Source: Noviherbaspirillum cavernae (GTDB lineage: Bacteria > Pseudomonadota > Gammaproteobacteria > Burkholderiales > Burkholderiaceae_D). From it: a stretch of 64,000 nucleotides of DNA. Below, one piece after another: positions 27,974-37,079 of this stretch; positions within the stretch are counted from its first letter, which is position 1, and the number at the start of each line of letters is the position of its first letter. Where the stretch lies: contig NZ_QYUN01000002.1 in the NCBI RefSeq assembly GCF_003590875.1, positions 682,001-746,000 on the forward strand, given 5' to 3'. The position numbers and the translations under genes were made by a program. The notes beneath the pieces were generated by a model. It was not told where the DNA came from. It ran no database searches and saw only the letters and a program-made list of their open reading frames with translations.

Positions 27974-28852
27974 TCATGGCTGACGCATCCCGCCGACTTG
28001 TTCCGTCAATGTCTGCAGCGGTGCCGGATGCGCATCGGTGACCGTGATGTCGGCCGGCGGCGGTATGCGCATCGGATGGCTGTTCGCATTGGTGGTCGAC
28101 AAGGCGATCGCGGCGGAATCCGGCGCGGCGTTCCATACCGGATCGGCGATGCCTGCGAAGATGCTTTTCAACTGCTGGCCCCAAGTCGTGCGAATCATCT
28201 GGAAGTACTGGTTCTTTTCGTCGATGGTGACAAAACGGCTGACAGCCAGCGAGTCGGCTTCGTAGATCAGCAGATCGAGCGGCAGCCCGACCGAAATGTT
28301 GGAGCGTAGCGTCGAATCCATCGAGATCAGCGCGCATTTGGCGGCTTCGTTCAACGGTGTTGCGGGCGTGACGATGCGGTCGATGATCGGTTTTCCATAC
28401 TTCGCCTCGCCGATCTGGAAGTAGGTGTTTTCGTTGTGCGATTCGATGAAGTTGCCGGCTGCGTAGATCTGGAACAGCCGGCTGCGTTCGCCCTTGATCT
28501 GGCCGCCGAAAATGATGTTGACGTTGAAATCGATGCCGAATTTTTTCAGTTCCTCGGCATCGCGCTGATGAACCGTGCGCACCGCTTCGCCCACGATCCG
28601 CGCGGCTTCGTACATCGAGGATGCGGTCCAGATGCTTTTGCCGCTGCTGCTTGCTTGTTCCGCAATGATCTGGCGAACCGATTGTGAAATGGAAAGATTT
28701 CCCGCAGTCATCAGCACCATCATTCGATCGCCCGGATTCTCGAAGACGGTCATCTTGCGGAAGGTGCCAACTTGATCGACGCCGGCGTTGGTCCGTGAAT
28801 CGGACAGGAAAACCAGCCCTGCATCAAGGCGCATGGCGACACAATAAGTCAT
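27974..28852 (-). CDS. Anbu-type proteasome-related peptidase (ancestral beta subunit)
   Basis: 292-residue protein beginning MTYCVAMRLDAGLVFLSDSR, as in Anbu (BPH) proteins; removal of Met would expose Thr as the N-terminal nucleophile. Asp17 of the mature chain (LSDSRTNAGVD) and Lys32 (GTFRKM) fit the proteasome-like catalytic triad. The C-terminus is longer than in HslV. Anbu genes are known to cluster with transglutaminase-like, alpha-E and ATP-grasp genes, exactly as here (all four on the minus strand). The substrate is unknown; a role in processing an ATP-grasp-made peptide or amide has been proposed for such clusters. Confidence 0.88.
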   Translation of the reverse strand: MTYCVAMRLDAGLVFLSDSRTNAGVDQVGTFRKMTVFENPGDRMMVLMTAGNLSISQSVRQIIAEQASSSGKSIWTASSMYEAARIVGEAVRTVHQRDAEELKKFGIDFNVNIIFGGQIKGERSRLFQIYAAGNFIESHNENTYFQIGEAKYGKPIIDRIVTPATPLNEAAKCALISMDSTLRSNISVGLPLDLLIYEADSLAVSRFVTIDEKNQYFQMIRTTWGQQLKSIFAGIADPVWNAAPDSAAIALSTTNANSHPMRIPPPADITVTDAHPAPLQTLTEQVGGMRQP

Positions 28853-28957
28853 GGTTGCTGAAGTGAATGCAAAAGCCGGATTTTACAGGAAGCAGTATTG
28901 CTGCTTTTCATCGATATTCCCCATGGCGCAAACATGTGCACAACCTCGGGCAAGCGC

Positions 28958-29779
28958 TCAACTCATTGCCTGAGATGAGGATACCTGCACGTTGACGCTC
29001 AGGGATTCCGTGCCGCCGCCATGGCGCACACCGCGCACCGGTGCCGCGGAATCGTAGTCGCGTCCGATGGCAAGCCGGCAATGCGACTCGTCCGCGTAGC
29101 GTGCGTGGGTTACATCGATGCTGACCCATCCCGAAAAATCCGATTCTTCGACCCAGACATCGACCCATGCGTGGCTCGCCGCATGCGAGGTGTCGCCGGG
29201 ATCGATATAGCCGGAAACGTAGCGCACCGGGATGTTGTGCGCATGACAGCAGGCGAGGAACAGATGCGCATGATCCTGGCAGACTCCCTGACCCAGGTGC
29301 AGCGCGTCGCTGGCCGTCGTGGTGACTTCGGTCGCGCCGCTTTGATACGCGACGTTGTCGCGGATTGCCTCGGCCAGCGTCAATAACGCGTGGCTGCGCG
29401 TATCGTGATGCAAGTGTCTGGCGGCGAATTCGTGCACCGCACGACTTGGCACGGTCAGTCTGGTCGGCACGGTGAAGACGAGCGGAGAAAAGATTTCCTT
29501 TCCCGCCAATCGTCCGCGATCCAGTGCGCTAACCTCGACCACCCCTTCCGCCGCGATGCGCACTTCGTCATGCAGGCCCGTGATTGTCAGCATATGACTG
29601 ACGTTGTCGAACGCATCAATGAATTGATGCTGATTGCCGACGGTGGCAATGCGCCATGACAATACGTGCTGTTGCGGCTCGATGCGCGGCGACACGCGCA
29701 GCTGCTGAATGGTGTAGCTCAATGGCGCGGTGTAGCGATATACCGTTTCGTGACGAATCGAAAGCTGCATGGTTTTCAC
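28958..29779 (-). CDS. transglutaminase-like family protein
   Basis: 273-residue protein with the bacterial transglutaminase N-terminal domain (LSIRHETVYRYTAPLSYTIQQ). The catalytic core follows: Cys in GVCQDHAHLFLACCHA, His in HAWVDVWVEE and Asp in WVSIDVTHARYADE. Members act as cysteine proteases or amide hydrolases/transferases. It overlaps the alpha-E gene by 4 bp, so it is part of the same operon. A second in-frame ATG at 29770 is possible. The short C-terminal SLSVNVQVSSSQAMS is not informative. Confidence 0.9.
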   Translation of the reverse strand: MKTMQLSIRHETVYRYTAPLSYTIQQLRVSPRIEPQQHVLSWRIATVGNQHQFIDAFDNVSHMLTITGLHDEVRIAAEGVVEVSALDRGRLAGKEIFSPLVFTVPTRLTVPSRAVHEFAARHLHHDTRSHALLTLAEAIRDNVAYQSGATEVTTTASDALHLGQGVCQDHAHLFLACCHAHNIPVRYVSGYIDPGDTSHAASHAWVDVWVEESDFSGWVSIDVTHARYADESHCRLAIGRDYDSAAPVRGVRHGGGTESLSVNVQVSSSQAMS

Positions 29780-30726
29780 GCGACCAAAGGAACCAGGAAG
29801 TCGCGACTGACGCGATTGCCCAGTTCGAAAATGCGTTCCAGAAACTGCGTCAGGTAATCGTGCAAGCCATTGCTCAGAATCTCTTCGATGGTGCCGAATC
29901 TGAGTTCGGCATGCAGTTTCCCGGCGAAGCGTTCGGTATCGGACGACAGATCATTGCGAACTTGTTTCAGATTGGCGACAACTTCCTCCATGCAGGCAAG
30001 CAGGGAACGCGGCATGTCTCCGCGCAGCATCAACAACTCGACGACGCGTTCCGGCGTGATCACGTCGCGGTATACCTTGCGATAAATCTCGAAACCCGAG
30101 ACCGAACGCAGCACGGCGGCCCAATAGTAGTAATCCAGTTCCGGTTCGGCAGCCATCTCTTTGCCAAGTTCCGTGCCATGGAACTTCACATCCAGAATGC
30201 GCGCGGTGTTGTCGGCGCGTTCGAGAAAGGTGCCGAGGCGAATGAAATGGAAGGCTTCGTCGCGCAGCATGGTGTCGATGGTGACGCCGCGCGACATGTG
30301 CGAGCGGTATTTCACCCATTCGAAGAAGCGGCTGGGATCCTGTTCCAGCGAATGTCCCTTGAGCCGATTCTTGATGTCCAGCCAAGTCGTGTTGTGCGCT
30401 TCCCAGACTTCCGTGGTCAGGGTGCCGCGCACGGCACGGGCATTCTCGCGCGCCTGCGTCAGGCAGGAGACGATCGACGATGGATTGTCGGGGTCGCGCA
30501 CCATGAAGTCGATCACGTCCCTTGCCGTCAGCAGGCCGTGCTTGTGATCGAACAGCGAGAGCAATTCCGAAATGCCCAGCATCGCGCGCCAGCCTTGTTC
30601 CGCCGCATGCGCCGATTGCGGCAGCAGGGCGGTTTGCACGTTGACGTCGAGCATGCGTGCGGTGTTTTCGGCGCGTTCGGTGTAGCGGGCCATCCAGTAC
30701 AGATGATCGGCAGTGCGACTGAGCAT
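29776..30726 (-). CDS. alpha-E domain-containing protein
   Basis: 316-residue all-helical protein of the alpha-E family. It starts MLSRTADHLYWMARYTERAENTARM and repeats a similar motif later (HFIRLGTFLERADNTARILD). The family takes its name from conserved Glu residues in helices and is nearly always encoded next to a type 2 circularly permuted ATP-grasp and a transglutaminase. The biochemical role is unproven. The start at 30726 follows the ATP-grasp stop by one base. Confidence 0.9.
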   Translation of the reverse strand: MLSRTADHLYWMARYTERAENTARMLDVNVQTALLPQSAHAAEQGWRAMLGISELLSLFDHKHGLLTARDVIDFMVRDPDNPSSIVSCLTQARENARAVRGTLTTEVWEAHNTTWLDIKNRLKGHSLEQDPSRFFEWVKYRSHMSRGVTIDTMLRDEAFHFIRLGTFLERADNTARILDVKFHGTELGKEMAAEPELDYYYWAAVLRSVSGFEIYRKVYRDVITPERVVELLMLRGDMPRSLLACMEEVVANLKQVRNDLSSDTERFAGKLHAELRFGTIEEILSNGLHDYLTQFLERIFELGNRVSRDFLVPLVA

Positions 30727-30727
30727 A

Positions 30728-32143
30728 TTATTTCTCCAATACCCAAGTGTCCTTGGTACCGCCACCCTGAGACGAATTGACCACCAGCGAGCCTTCCGTC
30801 AACGCCACGCGCGTCAGGCCGCCGGGTACCATCGAAACGGTTTTGCCGGAAAGCACGAAAGGCCGCAAGTCGATATGGCGCGGTGCGATGCCCGCCTCGA
30901 CATAGGTGGGGCAGGCCGACAAGGCGAGCGTCGGCTGCGCGATGTAGCCGTCGGGTTTGGCAAGCAGCCGCTGCCGGAAGCTCTCGATTTCATCCTTCGT
31001 CGCAGCCGGGCCGATCAGCATGCCGTAGCCGCCCGCACCGTGCACTTCCTTGACCACGAGTTCCGGCAGGTGCGCCAGCGTGTATTCGAGGTCTTCCTTG
31101 CGGCGGCATACCCAGGTCGGCACGTTGTTGAGTATCGGCTGCTCCGACAGATAGAAGCGGATCATGTCCGGCACGTAGGGATAGATCGACTTGTCGTCCG
31201 CGACGCCGGTGCCGATCGCATTGGCCAGCGTGACACGGCCGGCGCGGTAGACGGACAGCAGGCCCGGCACACCCAGCGAAGAGTCCGGACGAAACGCCAG
31301 CGGATCGAGAAAGTCGTCATCGATGCGCCGGTAGATCACGTCGACGCGCTTCGGCCCGCGCGTGGTGCGCATGTACACCGCATTGTCGTTGACGAACAGG
31401 TCCTTGCCCTCGACCAGTTCGATGCCCATTTGCTGTGCGAGAAATGCGTGCTCGAAGTACGCGGAGTTGTACATGCCCGGCGTCATCACCACCACGGTCG
31501 GATCGGTCACGCCCATCGGTGCGACCGAACGGAGATTGTCGAGCAGCATGTCCGGATAATGCGCGACCGGCGCGATCTTGTAGCGCGCAAAGAGTTCGGG
31601 GAACAGCCGCATCATCATCTTGCGGTTTTCGAGCATGTAGGACACGCCGGATGGGACGCGCAGGTTGTCTTCCAGCACATAGAACTCGCCCTGACCGGCC
31701 CGCACGATATCGATGCCGGCGATGTGGGCATAGATATCCGAGGCGACGGTGATGCCCTGCATCTCCGGGCGGTATTGCGCGTTCTTGAAAATCTGTTCCG
31801 CCGGCACGACACCGGCCTTCACGATGTTCTGCTCATGGTAGATGTCGTGAATGAACATGTTCAGCGCCTTCACCCGCTGCACGAGGCCGGCCTCCAGTTG
31901 CGCCCACTCCGCAGCGGGAATGATGCGGGAAATGATGTCGAACGGGATCAGACGTTCGGTGCCCGCATCGCTGCCGTACACGGCGAACGTGATGCCGACG
32001 CGGCGGAAGATCAGGTCGGCTTCCATCCGCTTGCGCGCGATCGTTTCGGGCGATTGTTCGGACAGCCACGCTTCGAACTCGCGATAGTGTTCGCGCACGA
32101 ACGTCGCTCCATCCGAGTACATCTCATCGAAAAAATTGGACAT
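30728..32143 (-). CDS. circularly permuted type 2 ATP-grasp protein
   Basis: 471-residue protein of the circularly permuted ATP-grasp 2 family (formerly DUF404/DUF407). Visible features are LIFRRVGITFAVYG, FIHDIYHEQNIVKAGVVP, FYVLEDNLRVPSGVSYMLEN, VEGKDLFVNDNAVYMRTTRG and the late VVKEVHGAGGYGMLIGP (glycine-rich nucleotide loop). ATP-grasp enzymes join a carboxylate to an amine through an acyl phosphate; a peptide or amide ligase is expected. The start MSNFFDEMYSDG at 32143 is family-like. First gene of the four-gene Anbu cluster. Confidence 0.9.
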   Translation of the reverse strand: MSNFFDEMYSDGATFVREHYREFEAWLSEQSPETIARKRMEADLIFRRVGITFAVYGSDAGTERLIPFDIISRIIPAAEWAQLEAGLVQRVKALNMFIHDIYHEQNIVKAGVVPAEQIFKNAQYRPEMQGITVASDIYAHIAGIDIVRAGQGEFYVLEDNLRVPSGVSYMLENRKMMMRLFPELFARYKIAPVAHYPDMLLDNLRSVAPMGVTDPTVVVMTPGMYNSAYFEHAFLAQQMGIELVEGKDLFVNDNAVYMRTTRGPKRVDVIYRRIDDDFLDPLAFRPDSSLGVPGLLSVYRAGRVTLANAIGTGVADDKSIYPYVPDMIRFYLSEQPILNNVPTWVCRRKEDLEYTLAHLPELVVKEVHGAGGYGMLIGPAATKDEIESFRQRLLAKPDGYIAQPTLALSACPTYVEAGIAPRHIDLRPFVLSGKTVSMVPGGLTRVALTEGSLVVNSSQGGGTKDTWVLEK

Positions 32144-32259
32144 GGCGTTGTTCCGTCGTTGGTGTGAGGCGTTGATGTGGCGTATCAAGAAGCATGCCAA
32201 AGCATGTCTGACGGCAAGCTCCATGCATTGTCATGCCGTCGGATATTCCGTCTGCCGCG

Positions 32260-34296
32260 CTACGGCGCGCGTATATGATCCACCAGCGCATGGCAGCGCG
32301 CGTCCGGTGCCGGCGTCAGCAGGCTGACCACCACCATCGCCAGCATGCCCGCCGGTACGCCGAACACGCCGGCCGACACCGGCGCGATGTTGAACCACTG
32401 CCCGCTTGCCGATCCGCCGAGCGTCGGATGCGTATGCACCATGTAATACAGGCAGACCACGAGCCCCGTGATCATGCCGGCAATTGCACCTTGTTGATTC
32501 GCGCGTTTCCAGAAAATGCCCAATACCAGTGCAGGGAACAGGATGGACGAGGCGAGCGAAAACGCCGTTCCCACCATGGACAGGATGTTGCCGGGTTTGA
32601 GCGAGGCGGCGTAGGCCGCCACCATTGCGACCACCAGCAGCAGCAGTTTCGAAATCGTGACCCGTTTCTGCGAGGACGCCGCCGGGTTGATAACCTTGTA
32701 GTACGTGTCATGCGACAGTGCGTTGGAGATTGCCAGCAGCAGACCGTCCGCGGTGGAGAGCGCGGCCGCCAGTCCGCCGGCCGCAACCAGTCCGGAAATC
32801 ACGTATGGCAGTCCGGCGATTTCCGGCGTCGCCAGCACGACCATGTCGCCGTCGAGCACGATCTCCGCGAGTTGCACGATGCCGTCTCTGTTGATGTCGG
32901 TGATGCTGACCAGCGGATGGACCTTGTCGATGCTCGCCCAGTACGCGACCCACGACGGCAGCTTCGAGAAATCCATCCCGACCAGCGATGTGTAGATATC
33001 GTATTTCACCATGACGGCCAGCGCCGGGATGGAGGTATAGATCAACATGATGAAGAACAGGGTCCAGAAAACCGACAACCGCGTTTCATGCACCGACGGC
33101 GTGGTATAGAAGCGCGCCAGGATGTGCGGCAGCGCGGCGGTCCCCATCATCAGGCACAGGATCAGCGCGAGAAAATTGTTGCGCTTGATGTCGGATGCGG
33201 CCTCGTCCTTGCCGGGAAACGGCGTCGTGTGCGCAACGATCGGTTCGGTGTGCGCGAGATTGGCGGCTCTGGCCTCGGTCCATCTGCGTCGGGCTTCTTC
33301 CGCATCCTTGGGATAGTTCGAGAGTTCGCGTGCTGCCGCCTTGATTTCGATGAGCGAGGAGTTGCTTTTCCTCAGCTTGTCGAGATGACGCTGCGCTTCG
33401 ACCCGGCCCTGTCCCCATGATGCGGGCAGGGCCTTCAGCTTCGCTTCGTATTCCTCGGCGCGGCGCTTGAAAACCGCGCGCACCTCCTGTTCTTTCGGAT
33501 CGGCGTTGAGCGCCTGTTCCCTGTCGCTCAACTTGCTCAAGACCGATCCGTATGCCACCTGCGGAACAGGCACATTCGTGTGTTTCATCGACAGCCAGAC
33601 GACCGGGATCAGGTAGGCGATCAGGATGATGATGTACTGCGCGATCTGGGTCCATGTGATGGCGCGCATTCCGCCAAGGAAGGAACACACCAGAATGCTT
33701 GCAAGCCCGAGGAAGATGCCGACGGAAAAATCGATGCCGGTAAAGCGCGAAGTGATCAGGCCCACGCCGTAGATTTGCGCGACCACGTAAGTGAAGGAAA
33801 TGATGATCGTTGCCAGCGCCGCGAAAATGCGCACCACATTGCCGCCGTAGCGCCCCACGTAGCGGGCCGCGAGAAAATCCGGAATGGTGTACTGGCCGAA
33901 CTTGCGCAGGTACGGCGCGATCAGCAAAGCCGCCAGGCAGTAGCCGCCGGTCCATCCCATGATGTAGGCAAGGCCGTCGAAACCGTACAGATACAAGCCG
34001 CCCGCAAGGCTGATGAAACTCGCCGCCGAGATCCAGTCCGCCGCCGTCGCCATGCCATTGAAAATGGCGGGGACGCGCCGCCCCGCGACATAGTATTCCG
34101 ACACGTCGGAAGTGCGGCTGATGATGCCGATGCCGGCATACAGGACGATGGTCGAGAAGATGAAGATGTAGCCGATCCAGACGCGCGGGAATCCCTCCTT
34201 CTCCAGAATCGCAATGGACAGCAGAAAGAGGATGAAACCCATCGTGTAGCAGGCGTAATAGCGCCACAGCTGTTGCGCAAATGCCCTATTTGCCAT
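32260..34296 (-). CDS. sodium:solute symporter, VC_2705-type large subunit
   Basis: 678-residue SSS-family transporter with about 13 predicted membrane segments. Family features are EYYVAGRRVPAIFNGMATAADW and YTIPDFLAARYVGR, which resemble acetate/monocarboxylate permease (ActP)-like members. A long charged, helical segment (about 256-372) interrupts the membrane core and is probably cytoplasmic. It is encoded with a DUF4212 small subunit whose stop it overlaps by 11 bp, as in other VC_2705-type pairs. It lies downstream of a two-component system, which probably controls it. The substrate is likely a small organic acid but is not established. Confidence 0.88.
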   Translation of the reverse strand: MANRAFAQQLWRYYACYTMGFILFLLSIAILEKEGFPRVWIGYIFIFSTIVLYAGIGIISRTSDVSEYYVAGRRVPAIFNGMATAADWISAASFISLAGGLYLYGFDGLAYIMGWTGGYCLAALLIAPYLRKFGQYTIPDFLAARYVGRYGGNVVRIFAALATIIISFTYVVAQIYGVGLITSRFTGIDFSVGIFLGLASILVCSFLGGMRAITWTQIAQYIIILIAYLIPVVWLSMKHTNVPVPQVAYGSVLSKLSDREQALNADPKEQEVRAVFKRRAEEYEAKLKALPASWGQGRVEAQRHLDKLRKSNSSLIEIKAAARELSNYPKDAEEARRRWTEARAANLAHTEPIVAHTTPFPGKDEAASDIKRNNFLALILCLMMGTAALPHILARFYTTPSVHETRLSVFWTLFFIMLIYTSIPALAVMVKYDIYTSLVGMDFSKLPSWVAYWASIDKVHPLVSITDINRDGIVQLAEIVLDGDMVVLATPEIAGLPYVISGLVAAGGLAAALSTADGLLLAISNALSHDTYYKVINPAASSQKRVTISKLLLLVVAMVAAYAASLKPGNILSMVGTAFSLASSILFPALVLGIFWKRANQQGAIAGMITGLVVCLYYMVHTHPTLGGSASGQWFNIAPVSAGVFGVPAGMLAMVVVSLLTPAPDARCHALVDHIRAP

Positions 34297-34585
34297 CGGC
34301 GTCCTCGCCTTCAAGCAGGCGGTCGAGCTTCGACATGCGCCATGTGTACAAGCCGATGATCGCGATATAGACAAGGATGATGCCCTGGGCCGCCATGTAG
34401 TAGGAGAACGACCAGCCGAACAGTTGGATGCCGGATAGTGCGCGCGCGTACCAGGCGACGCCGAACGTCACGACGAACCAGACGCACAGCAGGATGGAGG
34501 TAAGACGTCGGGTGCGCTTCCAGTGCTGGACGCGGTCGAGTTTGATGGTTTTTCCGGATTCCAGGCGCATATCAACCGATGTCAT
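34286..34585 (-). CDS. DUF4212 small subunit of the sodium:solute symporter
   Basis: 99-residue membrane protein with two predicted TM helices (LTSILLCVWFVVTFGVAWYA and YYMAAQGIILVYIAIIGLYT) and a C-terminal RMSKLDRLLE. DUF4212 proteins accompany VC_2705-type sodium symporters. The start at 34585 overlaps the histidine kinase stop; an ATG at 34570 is an alternative that directly follows that stop. Confidence 0.88.
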   Translation of the reverse strand: MTSVDMRLESGKTIKLDRVQHWKRTRRLTSILLCVWFVVTFGVAWYARALSGIQLFGWSFSYYMAAQGIILVYIAIIGLYTWRMSKLDRLLEGEDADGK

Positions 34586-36137
34586 CGATGAAGGCGTGAC
34601 GTTGCTCCATGTGCAGCGTCACGCGGAACAGACTGCCGGGCAGTTTCGGATCGTGGCTGCGCGGATTGCTGAAGATGTCGACCTCCGCGCCATGCTGCTG
34701 CGCGATCTCGCGCACGATGGACAGGCCGAGGCCGCTGCCTTCGACATTGCTGCCGAGGATGCGGTAGAACCGTTCGAATACATGCGCGCGCTCGGCAGGC
34801 GAAATTCCCGGTCCGGTATCTTCGACCTCCAGTATTGCGAGGCCTTCGTTTTCGTTGGCGCGCACCCTGACCGTGACGCTGCCGCCGGACGGCGTATACC
34901 GCAAGGCATTGTCGATCAGGTTGCTCAGGAGTTCGCGCAGCATGATGGCATTGCCGAACAGCATGATCGGATGTCCAGGCTGCTCGAAACCGAGGTCGAT
35001 CCGATGGGTGAAGGAGGCTTGCACCCAATCCTGCACCACATCGCGCGCGATCGCGGACAGCTCGATCCGCACGAAGGGATTGGACTGCGGCGTCTGGTTT
35101 TCCGCACGCGCCAGCGCGAGCAACTGGTTGACCAGGCGCGTCGCCGATTCCGAACTCTTGGACAGCTGTTCGAGCGAGCGATGGATCTCATGCTGATTGG
35201 TTTCGCGCAGCGCCAGTTCCGATTGCATGCGCATGCCCGCCAGCGGCGTCTTCATTTGATGGGCGGCGTCGGCGATGAAGCGCTTCTGCAACTGAATGGT
35301 CTGCGACAGCCGTTCCAGCATGTCGTTGAGCGAACGCACGAGCGGCGAGATTTCCTCGGGTACCTGGCCGGAATCGATCGGACTCAAGTCATCCGGCCGC
35401 CGTTCGCGGATGCGCTGCTGCAGTTCCGTCAGCGGCGACAGTCCGCGCGTCAAGGCAAACCACACCAGCGTCAGGGCAATCGGCAGGATGATGAATTGCG
35501 GCAGGATCACCCCCTTGATGATTTCATTGGCCAGTTGCACCCGCTTGTCCAGCGTTTCCCCGACCTGGACGAGCGCCAGATTCTGCTCCATCGCCTGATG
35601 CGCGCTGTGCGACGGTCGCAAATCGACATAGACATACGCAATCCGCACGTCGGTTCCCCGCATCGACTCGTTGCGAAACTGCACCGATCCCGGGTATGCC
35701 TTTTCCTCTTCGGTGGGCGGGGGCGGCACGTCGCGATCGCCGTCGATATACTCGCCGCGCGGCCCGCTGATCTGGAAATAGACATTGTCCACATCATCGG
35801 CGCGCAAGATGTCGCGCGACGAACTCCCCAGCGGCGCGACCACCTTGCCGTTGACTTCCTTCACCTGCTGCGCGAGTACCGTGACATTGTCGTCGAGCGC
35901 ACGGTCGAAAGGATGATTGGCGATCGATTTCGCCACAAGGTAAGTGATCGCAATGCTCATCGGCCACAGCAGCAGCAACGGTACCAGCATCCAGTCGAGG
36001 ATTTCGCCGAACAGCGAGCGTTGAATGCGCTCCTGGGGCTGGGTCGCGATCGGCTCGGCCGACGCGGATCGCGCAGTCGATTCAGGCGCAGGAGGGGCGG
36101 AGGGAGCGCCCGCATCCATGTGATGTGGATCGCTCAT
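34572..36137 (-). CDS. sensor histidine kinase (TctE/QseC-like, 2CSK_N domain)
   Basis: 521-residue membrane kinase. After a Pro/Ala-rich cytoplasmic N-terminus, a first TM segment (WMLVPLLLLWPMSIAITYLV) is followed by a periplasmic 2CSK_N-type sensor region, a second TM (IILPQFIILPIALTLVWFAL) and HAMP. The His-box is FIADAAHQMKTPLAGM. The ATPase has NALRYTPSGGSVTV and DTGPGISPAERAHVFERFYR. The start MSDPHHMDAG at 36137 is 8 bp after the regulator stop. It is encoded ahead of the sodium symporter, suggesting it senses an organic acid or a related signal. Confidence 0.9.
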   Translation of the reverse strand: MSDPHHMDAGAPSAPPAPESTARSASAEPIATQPQERIQRSLFGEILDWMLVPLLLLWPMSIAITYLVAKSIANHPFDRALDDNVTVLAQQVKEVNGKVVAPLGSSSRDILRADDVDNVYFQISGPRGEYIDGDRDVPPPPTEEEKAYPGSVQFRNESMRGTDVRIAYVYVDLRPSHSAHQAMEQNLALVQVGETLDKRVQLANEIIKGVILPQFIILPIALTLVWFALTRGLSPLTELQQRIRERRPDDLSPIDSGQVPEEISPLVRSLNDMLERLSQTIQLQKRFIADAAHQMKTPLAGMRMQSELALRETNQHEIHRSLEQLSKSSESATRLVNQLLALARAENQTPQSNPFVRIELSAIARDVVQDWVQASFTHRIDLGFEQPGHPIMLFGNAIMLRELLSNLIDNALRYTPSGGSVTVRVRANENEGLAILEVEDTGPGISPAERAHVFERFYRILGSNVEGSGLGLSIVREIAQQHGAEVDIFSNPRSHDPKLPGSLFRVTLHMEQRHAFIDDIG

Positions 36138-36145
36138 GGTTCGGT

Positions 36146-36847
36146 TCAATTCGTGGAAGGGGTGCCGTGTGCATTCGCATCCGAATACCTTTCCAGGCAA
36201 TAGCCCAGACCGCGCACGGTCGCGATGCGCACGCCATCGACCTCGATCTTCTTGCGCAGCCGATGCACATACACCTCGATGGCATTGTTGCTGACTTCCT
36301 CGCCCCACTCGCACAAGTGATCCACCAGCTGTTCCTTGGAAACCAGACGCCCGGTGCGCTGCAACAGCACTTCCAGCAATCCCAGCTCGCGTGCGGAAAG
36401 TTCCAGCATCTGATCATGCATGTACGCAATGCGGCCGACCTGATCGTAAGAGAGCGGGCCGTGCTTGATTGCGGTCGGCCCGCCGCCGACGCCGCGCCGC
36501 GTCAGCGCCCTGACGCGCGCCTCCAGCTCGGACAAGGCAAACGGCTTGGCCATGTAGTCGTCCGCGCCGAGGTCAAGTCCTTTCACCCGCTGTTCGATCG
36601 AATCCACCGCGGTCAGGATCAGCACCGGCAAGTGCGAGTTGCGGGCGCGCAGGCGGCGCAGCACCTCAAGCCCCGGCATCTTGGGCAGCCCCAGATCCAG
36701 GATCAGCAAATCGAAATCCTGCGTCGACAGCGCCGAATCGGCTTCCACGCCATTCTTCACACAATCGATCGCGTAGCCGGATTGACGCAAGGAACGGGTC
36801 AGTCCGTCGGCCAGAACGCTATCGTCTTCGGCAAGCAAAATACGCAT
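36146..36847 (-). CDS. DNA-binding response regulator (OmpR/TctD-like)
   Basis: 233-residue response regulator. The receiver domain starts MRILLAEDDSVLADG, with the phospho-acceptor Asp in LLILDLGLPKMPG and Lys in DDYMAKPFALSELEARV. The C-terminal winged helix ends VHRLRKKIEVDGVRIATVRGLGYCLE. The start at 36847 gives a normal N-terminus. It heads an operon with its kinase, the DUF4212 gene and the symporter. The ~230-bp region upstream to recA is AT-rich and holds promoters for both directions. Confidence 0.93.
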   Translation of the reverse strand: MRILLAEDDSVLADGLTRSLRQSGYAIDCVKNGVEADSALSTQDFDLLILDLGLPKMPGLEVLRRLRARNSHLPVLILTAVDSIEQRVKGLDLGADDYMAKPFALSELEARVRALTRRGVGGGPTAIKHGPLSYDQVGRIAYMHDQMLELSARELGLLEVLLQRTGRLVSKEQLVDHLCEWGEEVSNNAIEVYVHRLRKKIEVDGVRIATVRGLGYCLERYSDANAHGTPSTN

Positions 36848-36966
36848 GTTGGTACACGGCAAATCAGGTTCAAGGGGCCGAAGGAGTTTCCCAATGGCGG
36901 CAAACAGTCAATTTACTACTCTGTCTGCATATTAATAAACTTTTTTCATTAGTTGAAAAACAGCGC

Positions 36967-36996
36967 TTGCATAAATCACTGGTTTTTTATACAGTA
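36967..36996 (+). promoter_or_regulatory. recA promoter with overlapping LexA (SOS) box
   Basis: TTGCAT (36967-36972), 17 bases, TACAGT (36990-36995) form a plausible promoter. Overlapping the -10 is CACTGGTTTTTTATACAGTA (36977-36996), which matches the LexA box CTGT-N8-ACAG except for the fourth base (CTGG). It sits 84 bases before the recA start and explains SOS induction. Confidence 0.75.
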
Positions 36997-37079
36997 CTGA
37001 CTATGGCGTCGATTTGACGTTCAGCAGTTTGAAAATCAGTTCCACAGATCCTTTCATCCAACCGCCGAAAGAACACACC

